Source: Syntrophaceae bacterium
Lineage (GTDB): Bacteria > Desulfobacterota > SM23-61
Assembly (NCBI GenBank): GCA_013388675.1
Contig: JACAEW010000174.1
Location: 1-61,153, forward strand
Direction of reading: 5' to 3'
DNA: 61,153 nucleotides
Shown here: positions 9,297-17,543 of the stretch, piece after piece
Layout: every line of letters starts with the position of its first letter
How positions within the stretch are numbered: position 1 is the first letter of the stretch
The notes under the pieces: model-generated
What the model was told of the DNA's origin: nothing
What the model saw: only the letters and a program-made list of their open reading frames with translations
The model's database searches: none
Translations under genes and position numbers: made by a program

Positions 9297-9790
9297 TTTT
9301 TTAATTTTTTGTCGGCTTCTTCCACTTTGGCGGCCAGCGTTTTCTTGTAACGATGGAGGGCTTCTTTCAGTTCCGGCCGTTTCCCCGAAAGAATCTGGAC
9401 GGCCAGGATCCCCGCATTCCGGGCGCCGGCTTTGCCGATGGCCACGGTGGCCACCGGAACTCCGCCGGGCATCTGGACGGTGGAAAGCAGGGAATCCAGC
9501 CCCATGAGCCCCGACTCCATGGGCACGCCGATGACCGGAAGAATCGTGTAAGCCGCGATCACCCCGGCCAGGTGGGCCGAGGCGCCCGCGCCGGCAATGA
9601 TTACTTCAATCCCCCGTCCCTCCGCCTTTCGGGCAAATTCCGCCGTGCGATCGGGGGACCGGTGAGCAGAACTCACCGAAATTTCGTAGGGAACCTGAAA
9701 TTCAGTCAGAACTTTTCCCGCTTCCTCCATGACCGGGAAGTCGGAATCGCTTCCCATCAGGATGGCCACCAAGGGCTTCGAATCCTTCAT
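9293..9790 (-). CDS. purE: N5-carboxyaminoimidazole ribonucleotide mutase (PurE)
   Basis: Rearranges N5-CAIR to CAIR in de novo purine synthesis. The 165-residue product has the class I PurE motifs [41 protein letters not shown] and VPMESG. The frame is open further upstream (to 10093) but that part lies inside purD in another frame; ATG 9790, two bases after the purD stop, matches the family N-terminus. No PurK is visible in the window. Its TGA overlaps the start of the acyl-CoA ligase (ATGA). Confidence 0.95.
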   Translation of the reverse strand: MKDSKPLVAILMGSDSDFPVMEEAGKVLTEFQVPYEISVSSAHRSPDRTAEFARKAEGRGIEVIIAGAGASAHLAGVIAAYTILPVIGVPMESGLMGLDSLLSTVQMPGGVPVATVAIGKAGARNAGILAVQILSGKRPELKEALHRYKKTLAAKVEEADKKLKK

Positions 9791-9792
9791 TT

Positions 9793-11079
9793 TCAACAAC
9801 CCCTTTCTATTCGCTTCAGGGCCTTTTGCCCGATGTCCCTCCGGTAATAGGCCCCTTCCCAGGAAATCCTTTCCACCGCTTGGTAGGCTTTGCGGATCGC
9901 CTCCCCGATTCCGTTCCCCAAGGCGGTCACTCCCAGGACTCTTCCGCCGTTGGTTACCACCTTGCCTCCATGGAAAGCCGTCCCCGCATGAAAAACAAAT
10001 GTATCCCGGACTTTGGCCGCCTCCTCGAGACCCGATATGACCTTCCCTTTTTGGTAAGAACCGGGGTAGCCGCCGGAAGCCATGACTACGCACACGGAGG
10101 AACGGTCCTCCAACTCCATTTTATGGGCGGAAAGGGCCCCATCGATCGTGGCTTCCAGGATCGGCACTAGGTCGCTCTTCATCCGCATCAGGAGCGGCTG
10201 GGCCTCGGGGTCCCCGAAGCGGGCGTTGAACTCTAGGACTTGGCATTTCTCCTCCCGGATCATCAGCCCAGCATAGAGGACCCCCTGGTACTTCTTTCCT
10301 TCCTTCGCCATTGCCCTTACCGTAGGGATCATGATCTTCTCAATGGCGTCCCGATTCACCTTCTCGGTCACCACCGGGGCGGGGGAATAAGCCCCCATCC
10401 CTCCGGTGTTGGGTCCCTGGTCGTCGTCGTATATGGCCTTGTGGTCCTGCGAGGTGGGAAGGGGAAGGACGGAATCCCCATCAGTGAAGGCCAGAAAAGA
10501 AGCTTCCTCTCCCTCCAGGAACTCCTCCACCAACACCCTGGCCCCCGCGGGGCCAAAGGCCTTTTGAACCATGATAAGGTCCAATGCGGAGAGCGCCTCC
10601 TCCAAGGTCCGGCAGATAATCACTCCTTTGCCTGCCGCCAGGCCGTCGGCTTTGATGACCAGGGGAGGTCTTTTGGCTTTCACATACTTGATTGCCGACT
10701 CGGGGTCCGCAAAAGTAACCGAATCCCCCGTGGGAATCCCATGCTTTTTCATCAGGTCCTTGGCGAAGGCCTTACTTCCCTCGATTTCCGAGGCTTTTTG
10801 GGTGGGGCCGAAAATCCTCATCCCTTTTCCCCGGAAGGCTTCAACGATTCCCAAAGTGAGGGGCGCTTCCGGGCCCACCACCGTGAGATCGATCTTCTCC
10901 TTTTCCGCCCGCGCAGTAAGTCCCTTTACGTCTTCAGCGGAAATGGGCAGGCATTCGGCCCATTGGGCAATCCCGGCGTTTCCCGGAGCGCAGTATATTT
11001 TCTTAACTCTGGGACTCTGGGCTATCTTCCAGACCAGGGCATGTTCCCTGCCCCCGCCGCCGATGACCAGGACTTTCAT
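9793..11079 (-). CDS. purD: Phosphoribosylamine-glycine ligase (PurD)
   Basis: ATP-dependent joining of phosphoribosylamine and glycine to give GAR, step two of purine synthesis. The 428-residue product starts [15 protein letters not shown] and has the ATP-grasp signatures [38 protein letters not shown] 11079 follows a GGGAG ribosome site; an upstream ATG at 11106 would add nine residues not seen in the family. It stands between the IMP cyclohydrolase gene and purE in one minus-strand cluster. Confidence 0.96.
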   Translation of the reverse strand: MKVLVIGGGGREHALVWKIAQSPRVKKIYCAPGNAGIAQWAECLPISAEDVKGLTARAEKEKIDLTVVGPEAPLTLGIVEAFRGKGMRIFGPTQKASEIEGSKAFAKDLMKKHGIPTGDSVTFADPESAIKYVKAKRPPLVIKADGLAAGKGVIICRTLEEALSALDLIMVQKAFGPAGARVLVEEFLEGEEASFLAFTDGDSVLPLPTSQDHKAIYDDDQGPNTGGMGAYSPAPVVTEKVNRDAIEKIMIPTVRAMAKEGKKYQGVLYAGLMIREEKCQVLEFNARFGDPEAQPLLMRMKSDLVPILEATIDGALSAHKMELEDRSSVCVVMASGGYPGSYQKGKVISGLEEAAKVRDTFVFHAGTAFHGGKVVTNGGRVLGVTALGNGIGEAIRKAYQAVERISWEGAYYRRDIGQKALKRIERGC

Positions 11080-11100
11080 TTTCAACTCCCCGGATTTTCC

Positions 11101-11187
11101 CGCCAAGACGCAAAGGACGCCAAGAAATGAAAGGCCCCGTAAAAGCTCTTTCAGAGGTCCTTCACTTCGCGCCTTTGCGCCCTGGCG
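11101..11187. repeat. Inverted repeat (CGCAAAG/CTTTGCG type) between purH(N) and purD
   Basis: Arms at 11101-11124 (CGCCAAGACGCAAAGGACGC...) and 11165-11187 (...GCGCCTTTGCGCCCTGGCG) are complementary with few mismatches around a 40-bp spacer. This fits a mobile-looking palindromic intergenic repeat. No T-run follows, so it is not a standard terminator, but it could form a stable hairpin in the purH-purD message. Confidence 0.65.
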
Positions 11188-11194
11188 TGAGACC

Positions 11195-11785
11195 CTATTT
11201 GCCTTTCAGGTACTCCGAAATGGCCGTATCGTATTTCGCCGTGAGGGCATAGACCTTTTTCGCCAGGCGGAAGTTGGTCTCCTTGCTCACCGATCCGCCG
11301 CTCTTCTTCATCTCCTCCAAGATCGGCTGGTAGTCCGCCGGGTCCACGATCACCGTCACGTAAGGATAATTCTTGGCCGAGGCCCGCAGCATGGAGGGGC
11401 CGCCGATATCGATGTTCTCGATGGCCTCCTCCAGGGTGCAATTCGGCCTGGCGATGGTGGCCTCGAAGGGATAAAGGTTTACCACCACCATGTCGATGGG
11501 AACGATCCCGTGCTCCTTCATCTTCCGGGCATGTTCCGGATTGTCGCGGATTCCCAGGAGACCGCCGTGGATCTTCGGATGGAGCGTCTTTACCCGGCCG
11601 TCCAGCATCTCCGGAAACCCCGTGTATTCGGAGACGTCCATGATTTTCAACCCATTTTCCCTCAAGGTCTTGGCCGTTCCTCCCGTGGACAGGATTTCGA
11701 CCCCGAAGGACTGCAACTCTTTGGCAAAGGGGACGACCCCGCTCTTATCGGACAGGCTGATGATGGCCCTTCGAATCCTTCCCAT
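11195..11785 (-). CDS. Stand-alone IMP cyclohydrolase (PurH N-terminal domain)
   Basis: Closes FAICAR to IMP, the last purine step. The 196-residue product covers only the MGS-like domain of Pur[68 protein letters not shown]. Normal PurH is about 520 residues because the AICAR transformylase domain follows. Here the gene ends cleanly after SEYLKGK with a stop and an intergenic repeat, and no transformylase remnant is visible downstream. Separate cyclohydrolase and formyltransferase proteins are known in some deltaproteobacteria, so this is probably intact and the formyltransferase is elsewhere. Confidence 0.88.
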   Translation of the reverse strand: MGRIRRAIISLSDKSGVVPFAKELQSFGVEILSTGGTAKTLRENGLKIMDVSEYTGFPEMLDGRVKTLHPKIHGGLLGIRDNPEHARKMKEHGIVPIDMVVVNLYPFEATIARPNCTLEEAIENIDIGGPSMLRASAKNYPYVTVIVDPADYQPILEEMKKSGGSVSKETNFRLAKKVYALTAKYDTAISEYLKGK

Positions 11786-11969
11786 GAATTCTTTCCTTTC
11801 TTCGTTGAGATCAAATTTCCTATTCGCTTTCCTTTCAAACCTGATCCTTCCGTAAAAAGCGAATTCCCTCTTCCCCGGTGGGAGGGGATGAATTCATCAA
11901 ACCCGGGGGAAAGGGCAAAAATCGCCTTTGTCTTTCCTGTGGGCCGGGTTTTTCCGGCTTTCCCCCCGT

Positions 11970-13427
11970 TTAAGGCGCTGAAGACCCCTCTTTCCGAAAG
12001 ACAGCCAGGGCTTCCCTGGATTCACGAGAAGTTTCCCACATGATGGGCCAGGGCGAATACACCAGTCGAAGCGCCCTCTCCCTGCCCCTGGCCCGGTATT
12101 CGACAAGCCCTTTCAGAAAGGAGATATAGAACACGTGCTCCGCGTTGTACAGGGTAAAGAAGAAACTTAACTCGTAAAGTTCGCGCACCGCATTCCGCCG
12201 GTGGACATAGAAGCCCCAGAGGAACTTCGACTCGCTGTCGCCCCCGGGGGTCCTCCGGTACTCGTAGAGAGTGAAGATGGGGGACCAATTTCTTTCAAAC
12301 CCATCGTAGTCCAGGAAGACCAGACAGGGCCAGTAAAAATAAACCCCGCCCTCTTTATCCTCCCGGTAGTAAAAAAAGGGCCACACTCGAATCCTCCGCT
12401 CTCTCAGTCCTTTGGCCTTCCAGATTTCGGTTTCATCCTTGGAGAGCAGAAGGAATCGTTCCGTCGACTTTTTATATTGATCATCCTCCTCCCGGGCATA
12501 CCAGTAAACCGGCCACAGGAAATACCCCCGTTCCCGGCCTTCCCAGTATTTGCGGCCATAAATCGGGAAAAGCCGGTAGATCTCCTTTTCGTCCCCCTTC
12601 GCCCACTGGACGATGGGCCAGGGAAAGTCCCACTGGGTGTAGTTATCGTCTTCGTCGTGGGTATAGGTGAAGAGAGGCCAGAGCACGGACCTTTGCACTC
12701 TTCGGGAAGAGGTCATGGACACGTAGAGGGGCAGGACCATGTTGATCTCGGTGGGATCGTCCGTATAGAGATACCTCTTTTCATGGTGAAAAATAGGCCA
12801 AAGAAAATAATACTTTTCAAAGGAGTTTTCCTGTTTCACGTGGGCGGCCAGGGGCCAGAACTTAAACCCTTCCCGGCCGCCTCCTTCATAAAAGGTGAGG
12901 AAAGGCCAGAAAACGGATTGGGCCCGGCTCTCCCCATCCCGCGAGTCCATATAAACGGGCCAAAGAAAGAAATTGATCTCATCCTTGCGGAAACGGTTCT
13001 TCAAGTTTCCATAAAAGGGGAAAAAGCCCCCGTAGGATTCTCCCTTTTCCGTTTCTCCCCAGAACAGAAGAAGGAATCCCCTTTCTTTTTTTTCCCCCTG
13101 GGTCAGGTCCTGCGAGATTGAATACAGGGGCATGAGGTACGATTTCACCTCCCTCTCGGTTCGCTCATGCTTTCCCAGGGGGTAAAGGTATTCCGTCCGA
13201 GAGTACTTTCCCTCCTCCCCCTGCCAGTAAAAAAAAGGGCGAAAGGCCAGGTGGGACTCCCGCGTGTCCTGCCGGTAGGTGAAGAAGGGGCCGAGAATAT
13301 CCACTGCTTTCCCTTCTCTCTTTTCATCCTCGCTGTAGATGAACAGGGGAGCGAAGTTCTCCCTCCGCGGCCCCGGGTTCAGGGTGGAGCACCCCGAAAC
13401 CCAGGACCAGAGCAGAAAAAGGACCAT
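11970..13427 (-). CDS. Lipoprotein of about 18 W-P/F-P repeats, unknown function
   Basis: I do not recognise a named family. The product (485 residues from this ATG) starts with a hydrophobic stretch ending VSGC, a lipobox with Cys13, and then consists almost wholly of short units of about 20-25 residues centred on [W/F/x]-P-[L/F/I/V]-[F/Y]: APLFIY, GPFFTY, RPFFYW, MPLYS, FPFYG, WPVYM, WPFLTF, WPLAA, WPIFHH, LPLYV, WPLFTY, WPIVQW, FPIYG, WPVYWY, WPFFYY, WPCLVF, SPIFTL, WGFYV. Between the cores are charged turns. This implies a repetitive beta fold. The start is uncertain: the signal lacks a basic n-region from ATG 13427, while the same frame upstream encodes one (AIARNREVTFQIAAG) but offers only ATC-type starts. 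The gene is the last of the mlaE-mlaF-MCE cluster, 52 bp after the MCE gene. Confidence 0.7.
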   Translation of the reverse strand: MVLFLLWSWVSGCSTLNPGPRRENFAPLFIYSEDEKREGKAVDILGPFFTYRQDTRESHLAFRPFFYWQGEEGKYSRTEYLYPLGKHERTEREVKSYLMPLYSISQDLTQGEKKERGFLLLFWGETEKGESYGGFFPFYGNLKNRFRKDEINFFLWPVYMDSRDGESRAQSVFWPFLTFYEGGGREGFKFWPLAAHVKQENSFEKYYFLWPIFHHEKRYLYTDDPTEINMVLPLYVSMTSSRRVQRSVLWPLFTYTHDEDDNYTQWDFPWPIVQWAKGDEKEIYRLFPIYGRKYWEGRERGYFLWPVYWYAREEDDQYKKSTERFLLLSKDETEIWKAKGLRERRIRVWPFFYYREDKEGGVYFYWPCLVFLDYDGFERNWSPIFTLYEYRRTPGGDSESKFLWGFYVHRRNAVRELYELSFFFTLYNAEHVFYISFLKGLVEYRARGRERALRLVYSPWPIMWETSRESREALAVFRKEGSSAP

Positions 13428-13479
13428 CCCGGCGGCGATTTGGAATGTAACCTCCCGATTCCGTGCGATGGCCGCCCCC

Positions 13480-14694
13480 TTACGGAATGACCAGTCCCAG
13501 GACTACACTCAGCACGGTCACCGGGGTCACTTCGCTGATCCCGTCGGCGGCCTTCTGGACGGATTTGACCGCCCGCCTGGTGTCCTCATAGAGGGCGTCA
13601 TCCTTGGCCAATTTTCCGAGCGTCCCCTCGCCCTTCTCGATCTGCTCCGAGATTTTTTTCAGGTTGGCCATGGTTTCCTTGGCCTCCGTCATCGTCGCCT
13701 TGGTCTCCGTGTACAGGCTTTCGTCCTGCACCAGCTTTCCCAGCGTTCCTTCCCCTCTTTCGATCTGTTCCGAGACCTTCCTCAGGCTGGCCATGGTTTC
13801 CTTGGCTTCCGTCATGGTAGCTTTCGTCTCGGTATACAGAGCTTCGTCTTTCACCAGCTTTCCCAGCGTTCCTTCCCCTTTCTCGATCTGCTCGGAGACT
13901 TTCTTCAGGTTGGCCATAGTTTCCTTGGCTTCCGTCATGGTCGCCTTGGTCTCCGTGTATAGCGTCTCATCCTTTACCAGCTTTCCAAGGGTTCCTTCCC
14001 CTCTTTCGATCTGCTCCGAGACCTTTTTCAGGTTGGCCATGGTTTCCCTGGCTTCCGTCATGGTGGCCTTGGTCTCGGAATATAGCCTTTCATCCTTAAC
14101 CAGTTTTCCCAGGGTGCCTTCTCCCCGGTTGATGGTCTGGGTGATGCTCTGAAGGTTGGTCATGGTCTGCTTGGCCCCGCTGACCAGCTCCTTAATGGAC
14201 TGTTCCCCTTCTTCCCCCCCCAGAACGTTGCTCAGAGACCGGGTGACCTTCTGGATGTCTCCCCCGATGTTGCTGAGCTGGGTCAGGACCCGGTCCACGT
14301 CCGCCGAAGGGCCCCCCTCTTCCACCAGGGAATCGGCTTTGATGAATTCCGCGCCGGTGCCGGGAGAAATCTCGATGTATTTCTCCCCCAGCAAGCCGGC
14401 CGATTTTACGTAAACCTTTGACCCCAGGGGGAGCTGGACCTTGAAGGGCAGATGCATGACGACCTTGGCCTTCATGCCCTCCAGGCTGATCGACTCCACC
14501 TTGCCGACTTCCACCCCGGCAATTCGCACCGGTGAATTTTTGTCCAAACCGGCCGCGGAATCCACGTGGGTGTAAACCCGGTACCCAACTTCGCGCACGG
14601 CGATGCGGCCCACCCGGACGGTGAAATAGGTCAGGACCAGAATCCCCAGGACCACGAAGATCCCCACTTTGGTTTCCGTACCGATGTTTCTCAT
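13480..14694 (-). CDS. MCE-domain lipid transport protein (MlaD-like) with 41-residue tandem repeats
   Basis: Membrane-anchored MCE protein, predicted substrate-binding part of an MlaFED-type phospholipid transporter in the cell envelope. The 404-residue product has one N-terminal membrane segment (VGIFVVLGILVLTYFTVR), an MCE domain at about 35-120 (GLDKNSPVRIAGVEVGKVE, VYVKSAGLLGEKYIEISPG), then four near-identical 41-residue units beginning GEGTLGKLVKDE and containing ETKATMTEA, plus a fifth partial copy, and a hydrophobic C-terminal tail (VTVLSVVLGLVIP). The repeats should form a long alpha-helical rod. ATG overlaps the MlaF stop by 4 bp (ATGA). Confidence 0.9.
   Translation of the reverse strand: MRNIGTETKVGIFVVLGILVLTYFTVRVGRIAVREVGYRVYTHVDSAAGLDKNSPVRIAGVEVGKVESISLEGMKAKVVMHLPFKVQLPLGSKVYVKSAGLLGEKYIEISPGTGAEFIKADSLVEEGGPSADVDRVLTQLSNIGGDIQKVTRSLSNVLGGEEGEQSIKELVSGAKQTMTNLQSITQTINRGEGTLGKLVKDERLYSETKATMTEARETMANLKKVSEQIERGEGTLGKLVKDETLYTETKATMTEAKETMANLKKVSEQIEKGEGTLGKLVKDEALYTETKATMTEAKETMASLRKVSEQIERGEGTLGKLVQDESLYTETKATMTEAKETMANLKKISEQIEKGEGTLGKLAKDDALYEDTRRAVKSVQKAADGISEVTPVTVLSVVLGLVIP
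13610..14130. repeat. 123-bp in-frame tandem repeats within the MCE gene
   Basis: The sequence coding GEGTLGKL recurs with a spacing of 123 bp at about 13616, 13739, 13862, 13985 and 14108. Units differ mainly at third codon positions (for example AGCGTTCC against AGGGTGCC), so they are old enough to have drifted while the protein is conserved. The number of units could vary between strains and collapse in assembly. Confidence 0.85.
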
Positions 14695-15551
14695 GAATAC
14701 CTCCTTGCTGGCTGTAAATCCACCCTGCCGAAATCCTTTCCCCGGGTGATGGGCCCCTCCACCTCCCCCTGGACGAATTGCCGGACGACCTCATTGGAGG
14801 TGTTGCGGATTTCCTCGGGGGTCCCCACCTGGATGATCTCTCCCTTGTAGAGCATGGCGATCTGGTCGGCGATGCGGTAGGCGCTTTCCATGTCATGGGT
14901 GATGACGATGGAGGTCACCTCCAGTTTCTCCCTCATCTGCACCATCAGTTCGTTGATTACATTCGCCATGACCGGGTCCAGGCCGGTCGTGGGTTCGTCG
15001 TAGAGAATGATGGAAGGATCCATGGCGATGGCCCGGGCCAGGCTCACCCGCTTGCGCATGCCCCCCGAAAGCTCGGCGGGCATGCGGTCCTCGATACCCT
15101 GTAAGCCCACCAACTTCAGCTTCTCCACGGCGATCGCCTTGATCTCTTCGTCCGTGAGATGGGTGTGCTGGCGCAGGCCGAACCCCACGTTCTCCCAGAT
15201 GGTGATAGAGTCGAAGAGCGCGTCCCTTTGAAAGACCATGCCGAATTTTCGCAAGAGCTGGTTCCACTCCTTTTCCTTTAAATGGGAGATTTCCTGGCCG
15301 TCCACGAGGATCTCCCCCCGGTCGTGGCGCAAGAGCCCGATGATGCATTTCAGGAGGACGCTTTTCCCCGTTCCGCTTCCCCCGATGACCACCATGGTCT
15401 GCCCGCATTTCACTTCCAGGTTCACCCCCCGGAGCACGTGGGTCCTCCCGAAGGACTTGTGCACGTCCCGGATCCGAATCGTGGGCTCATCCGGGGTGCG
15501 GCAGAATCGTTCCTCGTTTTTCGATTCTTCAAGCTTTGGTTCTTTATTCAT
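14691..15551 (-). CDS. mlaF: ABC transporter ATPase (MlaF-like)
   Basis: ATPase of an MCE-type lipid ABC transporter. The 286-residue product has Walker A GGSGTGKSVLLK, Q-loop VFQRDALFDS, signature LSGGMRKRVSLARA, Walker B ILYDEPTTGLD and the switch His in VITHDM. The open frame extends to 15725, but the start is placed at ATG 15551 because the earlier part overlaps mlaE in another frame and is not family-like. It has a roughly 30-residue N-terminal extension before IRIRDVHKSFG. It lies between the permease and MCE genes; the ATGA overlap with the latter indicates coupling. Confidence 0.93.
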   Translation of the reverse strand: MNKEPKLEESKNEERFCRTPDEPTIRIRDVHKSFGRTHVLRGVNLEVKCGQTMVVIGGSGTGKSVLLKCIIGLLRHDRGEILVDGQEISHLKEKEWNQLLRKFGMVFQRDALFDSITIWENVGFGLRQHTHLTDEEIKAIAVEKLKLVGLQGIEDRMPAELSGGMRKRVSLARAIAMDPSIILYDEPTTGLDPVMANVINELMVQMREKLEVTSIVITHDMESAYRIADQIAMLYKGEIIQVGTPEEIRNTSNEVVRQFVQGEVEGPITRGKDFGRVDLQPARRYS

Positions 15552-15598
15552 CGTCGCTTTTCTCACCGGCTCCTGGTCGCTCTGCTTTTCGCTTCCCG

Positions 15599-16369
15599 CT
15601 AAAAAAGCAGGGCGGTGACGAAATAATTGGCGATCAAGATGAGAAGCGAGGATATGACCACCGCGCTGGTGGTCGCCCTTCCCACCCCCTCGGCGCCCCC
15701 CCGGGTATTCATTCCCTGATAGCATCCGATGGTGGCGATGATCATCCCGAAGATACAGGCTTTCAAGAGGCCGATGTACACGTCTTCCAGGTCCAGATAA
15801 TCGTAGGTCCGGCGGATGTAAACGGTGGGGTTGCTTCCCAGGAGTATGACGCTGACGAGGTAACCCCCCATGATTCCGATGATGTCGGCGAAGGTGGTGA
15901 GGATGGGCATGACGATCAGGGACGCCAAGAACCGGGGCACAACCAGGTACTGGACGGGGTTGATGGCTAGCGTGTAGAGGGCATCGATCTGTTCGGTCAC
16001 CTGCATGGTTCCCAGCTCCGCGGCCATGGCCGACCCCACCCGGCCGGAAACCATAAGCCCGCAGAGCACCGGGCCCAGCTCCCGGGTCATCGAAAGAGCC
16101 ACCACCGTGGCCACGAAAGCTTCGGCGTTGAAGCGCTTGAACCCGGTGTAACTCTGCAGGGCCAGAACCATACCGGTAAAGGCCCCGGTGATTAAAACCA
16201 CCGGGATGGACTTGATTCCCAAGTATTCCACCTGCTTGAAAAGGTTCCGCAGGTCAAAAGGGGGCCGGAAGATGAAGGCCACGGTCTTTAAAAAAAGGAG
16301 CATCACCTTCCCGGACTCTTCCAGGAAAGTCAAAACCCGGTACCCGATGATGTCGAAAAGGGCGAACAT
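15599..16369 (-). CDS. mlaE: MlaE family ABC transporter permease
   Basis: Inner-membrane permease of the MCE lipid transporter. The 256-residue product has about five hydrophobic segments and the MlaE signatures TGAFTGMVLALQSY, ELGPVLCGLMVSGRVGSAMAAELG, EQIDAL and the C-terminal GMNTRGGAEGVGRATTSAVV. It follows the alanine racemase gene by 16 bp and precedes mlaF by 47 bp on the same strand. Confidence 0.95.
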   Translation of the reverse strand: MFALFDIIGYRVLTFLEESGKVMLLFLKTVAFIFRPPFDLRNLFKQVEYLGIKSIPVVLITGAFTGMVLALQSYTGFKRFNAEAFVATVVALSMTRELGPVLCGLMVSGRVGSAMAAELGTMQVTEQIDALYTLAINPVQYLVVPRFLASLIVMPILTTFADIIGIMGGYLVSVILLGSNPTVYIRRTYDYLDLEDVYIGLLKACIFGMIIATIGCYQGMNTRGGAEGVGRATTSAVVISSLLILIANYFVTALLF

Positions 16370-16385
16370 GACCCAATCCCCGACC

Positions 16386-17543
16386 TTACCCCAAACTTTG
16401 ATTTTTCCGGTAGACCCTTGGAACCCTTCTGCCGATGCCGCAAAGGACCTCGTAAGGAATGGATTCCATCCATCCGGCCATCTCCGCCGCGGTGATCTCC
16501 TCCGATCCCTGTCTTCCTAGTAATACCACTTCATCTCCCGCCTGTACACCCGGAATCTCGGTCACATCAACCATGGTGAGGTCCATGCAGACGATTCCCA
16601 CGACTTTGGCCCGCTTGCCCCGGATGATCACTTCTCCTCGATTGGAGAGGCGGCGGCTGTATCCGTCGGCGTACCCCACGGGAAGGACGGCGATCCGTTT
16701 CTCCTCGCCGCAGCGGTAGCACCTTCCGTAAGAGATCGTATCCCCAGCGGGCACCTCCTTCAGGGATAGAACCGCTGTTTTCCACCGAAGAACTGGCTTA
16801 AGGGATATCAGGCGCCTAAGGGCAGGAGAGGGATGATACCCATAGAGCATGAGCCCAGGCCGGACCAGATTAAACCTGGCCTGGCCCCAGAGAGTTGTGG
16901 CCGCACTGTTGGCCAGGTGGACGAATCTTCCCTCGATTCCCCTCTTTCTGGCCAGGTCCACGCATTTGGCGAATCGGGCCAGCTGGGCCTCGGTAAAAGC
17001 CCGGTCGTCGGGCGCTTCCCCTTCGGCGACGGAGAAATGGGACATGATCCCTTCCACTTTGAGGGATTTCAATCCTGCAAGAACCTTCAGGGCCGAAGTC
17101 CATTGACGCCAGGGAATCCCCAAACGGTTCATGCCCGTATCGATTTTCAAGTGGACGGATAAGCGCTTTTTTTCCTTCTCCGCCCGGGCCTGGAATTCCT
17201 GGGCGATCGCCAGGTCATAGATCACCGGAGTCAACCGGTTCGCAAGGATTTTTCCCACCTCGTCCGGGTAGGTCCCGCCGAATACCAGGACCGGTGCGGC
17301 GATGCCGTTCTCCCGCAACTCGATTCCCTCTTCGGTGGTGGCCACCCCGAAGATGCGGGCCCCGGCGGATTCCAGCTCCCGGGCGATTTGCAAAGCTCCA
17401 TGCCCGTAGGCATTGGCCTTCACCACGGCCAGGATTTCCGCTGTTCCCTGGGTCAATTCACGCAGCTGGTTCAGATTGAACCGCAAAGCGCTCAGGTCGA
17501 TCTCGGCAATCGTCGGCCGGCTCAAAATCCTTTCTCGCCTCAC
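16386..17543 (-). CDS. alr: Alanine racemase
   Basis: PLP enzyme interconverting L- and D-alanine for peptidoglycan. The product (385 residues from GTG 17543, or 379 from TTG 17525) has the PLP lysine in AVVKANAYGHG near residue 45, the catalytic Tyr region GDTISYGRCY, and VCMDLTMVDVT. GTG 17543 overlaps the adenylate cyclase stop by 4 bp; TTG 17525 has an AGAAAGG site just upstream and yields the usual N-terminus SRPTIAEIDL, so either start is possible. Its place between a cyclase and a lipid-transport operon groups envelope functions. Confidence 0.92.
   Translation of the reverse strand: MRRERILSRPTIAEIDLSALRFNLNQLRELTQGTAEILAVVKANAYGHGALQIARELESAGARIFGVATTEEGIELRENGIAAPVLVFGGTYPDEVGKILANRLTPVIYDLAIAQEFQARAEKEKKRLSVHLKIDTGMNRLGIPWRQWTSALKVLAGLKSLKVEGIMSHFSVAEGEAPDDRAFTEAQLARFAKCVDLARKRGIEGRFVHLANSAATTLWGQARFNLVRPGLMLYGYHPSPALRRLISLKPVLRWKTAVLSLKEVPAGDTISYGRCYRCGEEKRIAVLPVGYADGYSRRLSNRGEVIIRGKRAKVVGIVCMDLTMVDVTEIPGVQAGDEVVLLGRQGSEEITAAEMAGWMESIPYEVLCGIGRRVPRVYRKNQSLG

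Noticed and set aside
10571-12043. 490-residue plus-strand frame over purD/purH
   Set aside because: Antisense to well-supported purine genes; low-complexity and no family features.
13610-14130. Tandem array considered as CRISPR
   Set aside because: Period of 123 bp with no unique spacers; units are coding and in frame.
13604-14152. 182-residue plus-strand frame with regular internal repeats
   Set aside because: Antisense shadow of the 123-bp repeats in the MCE gene.
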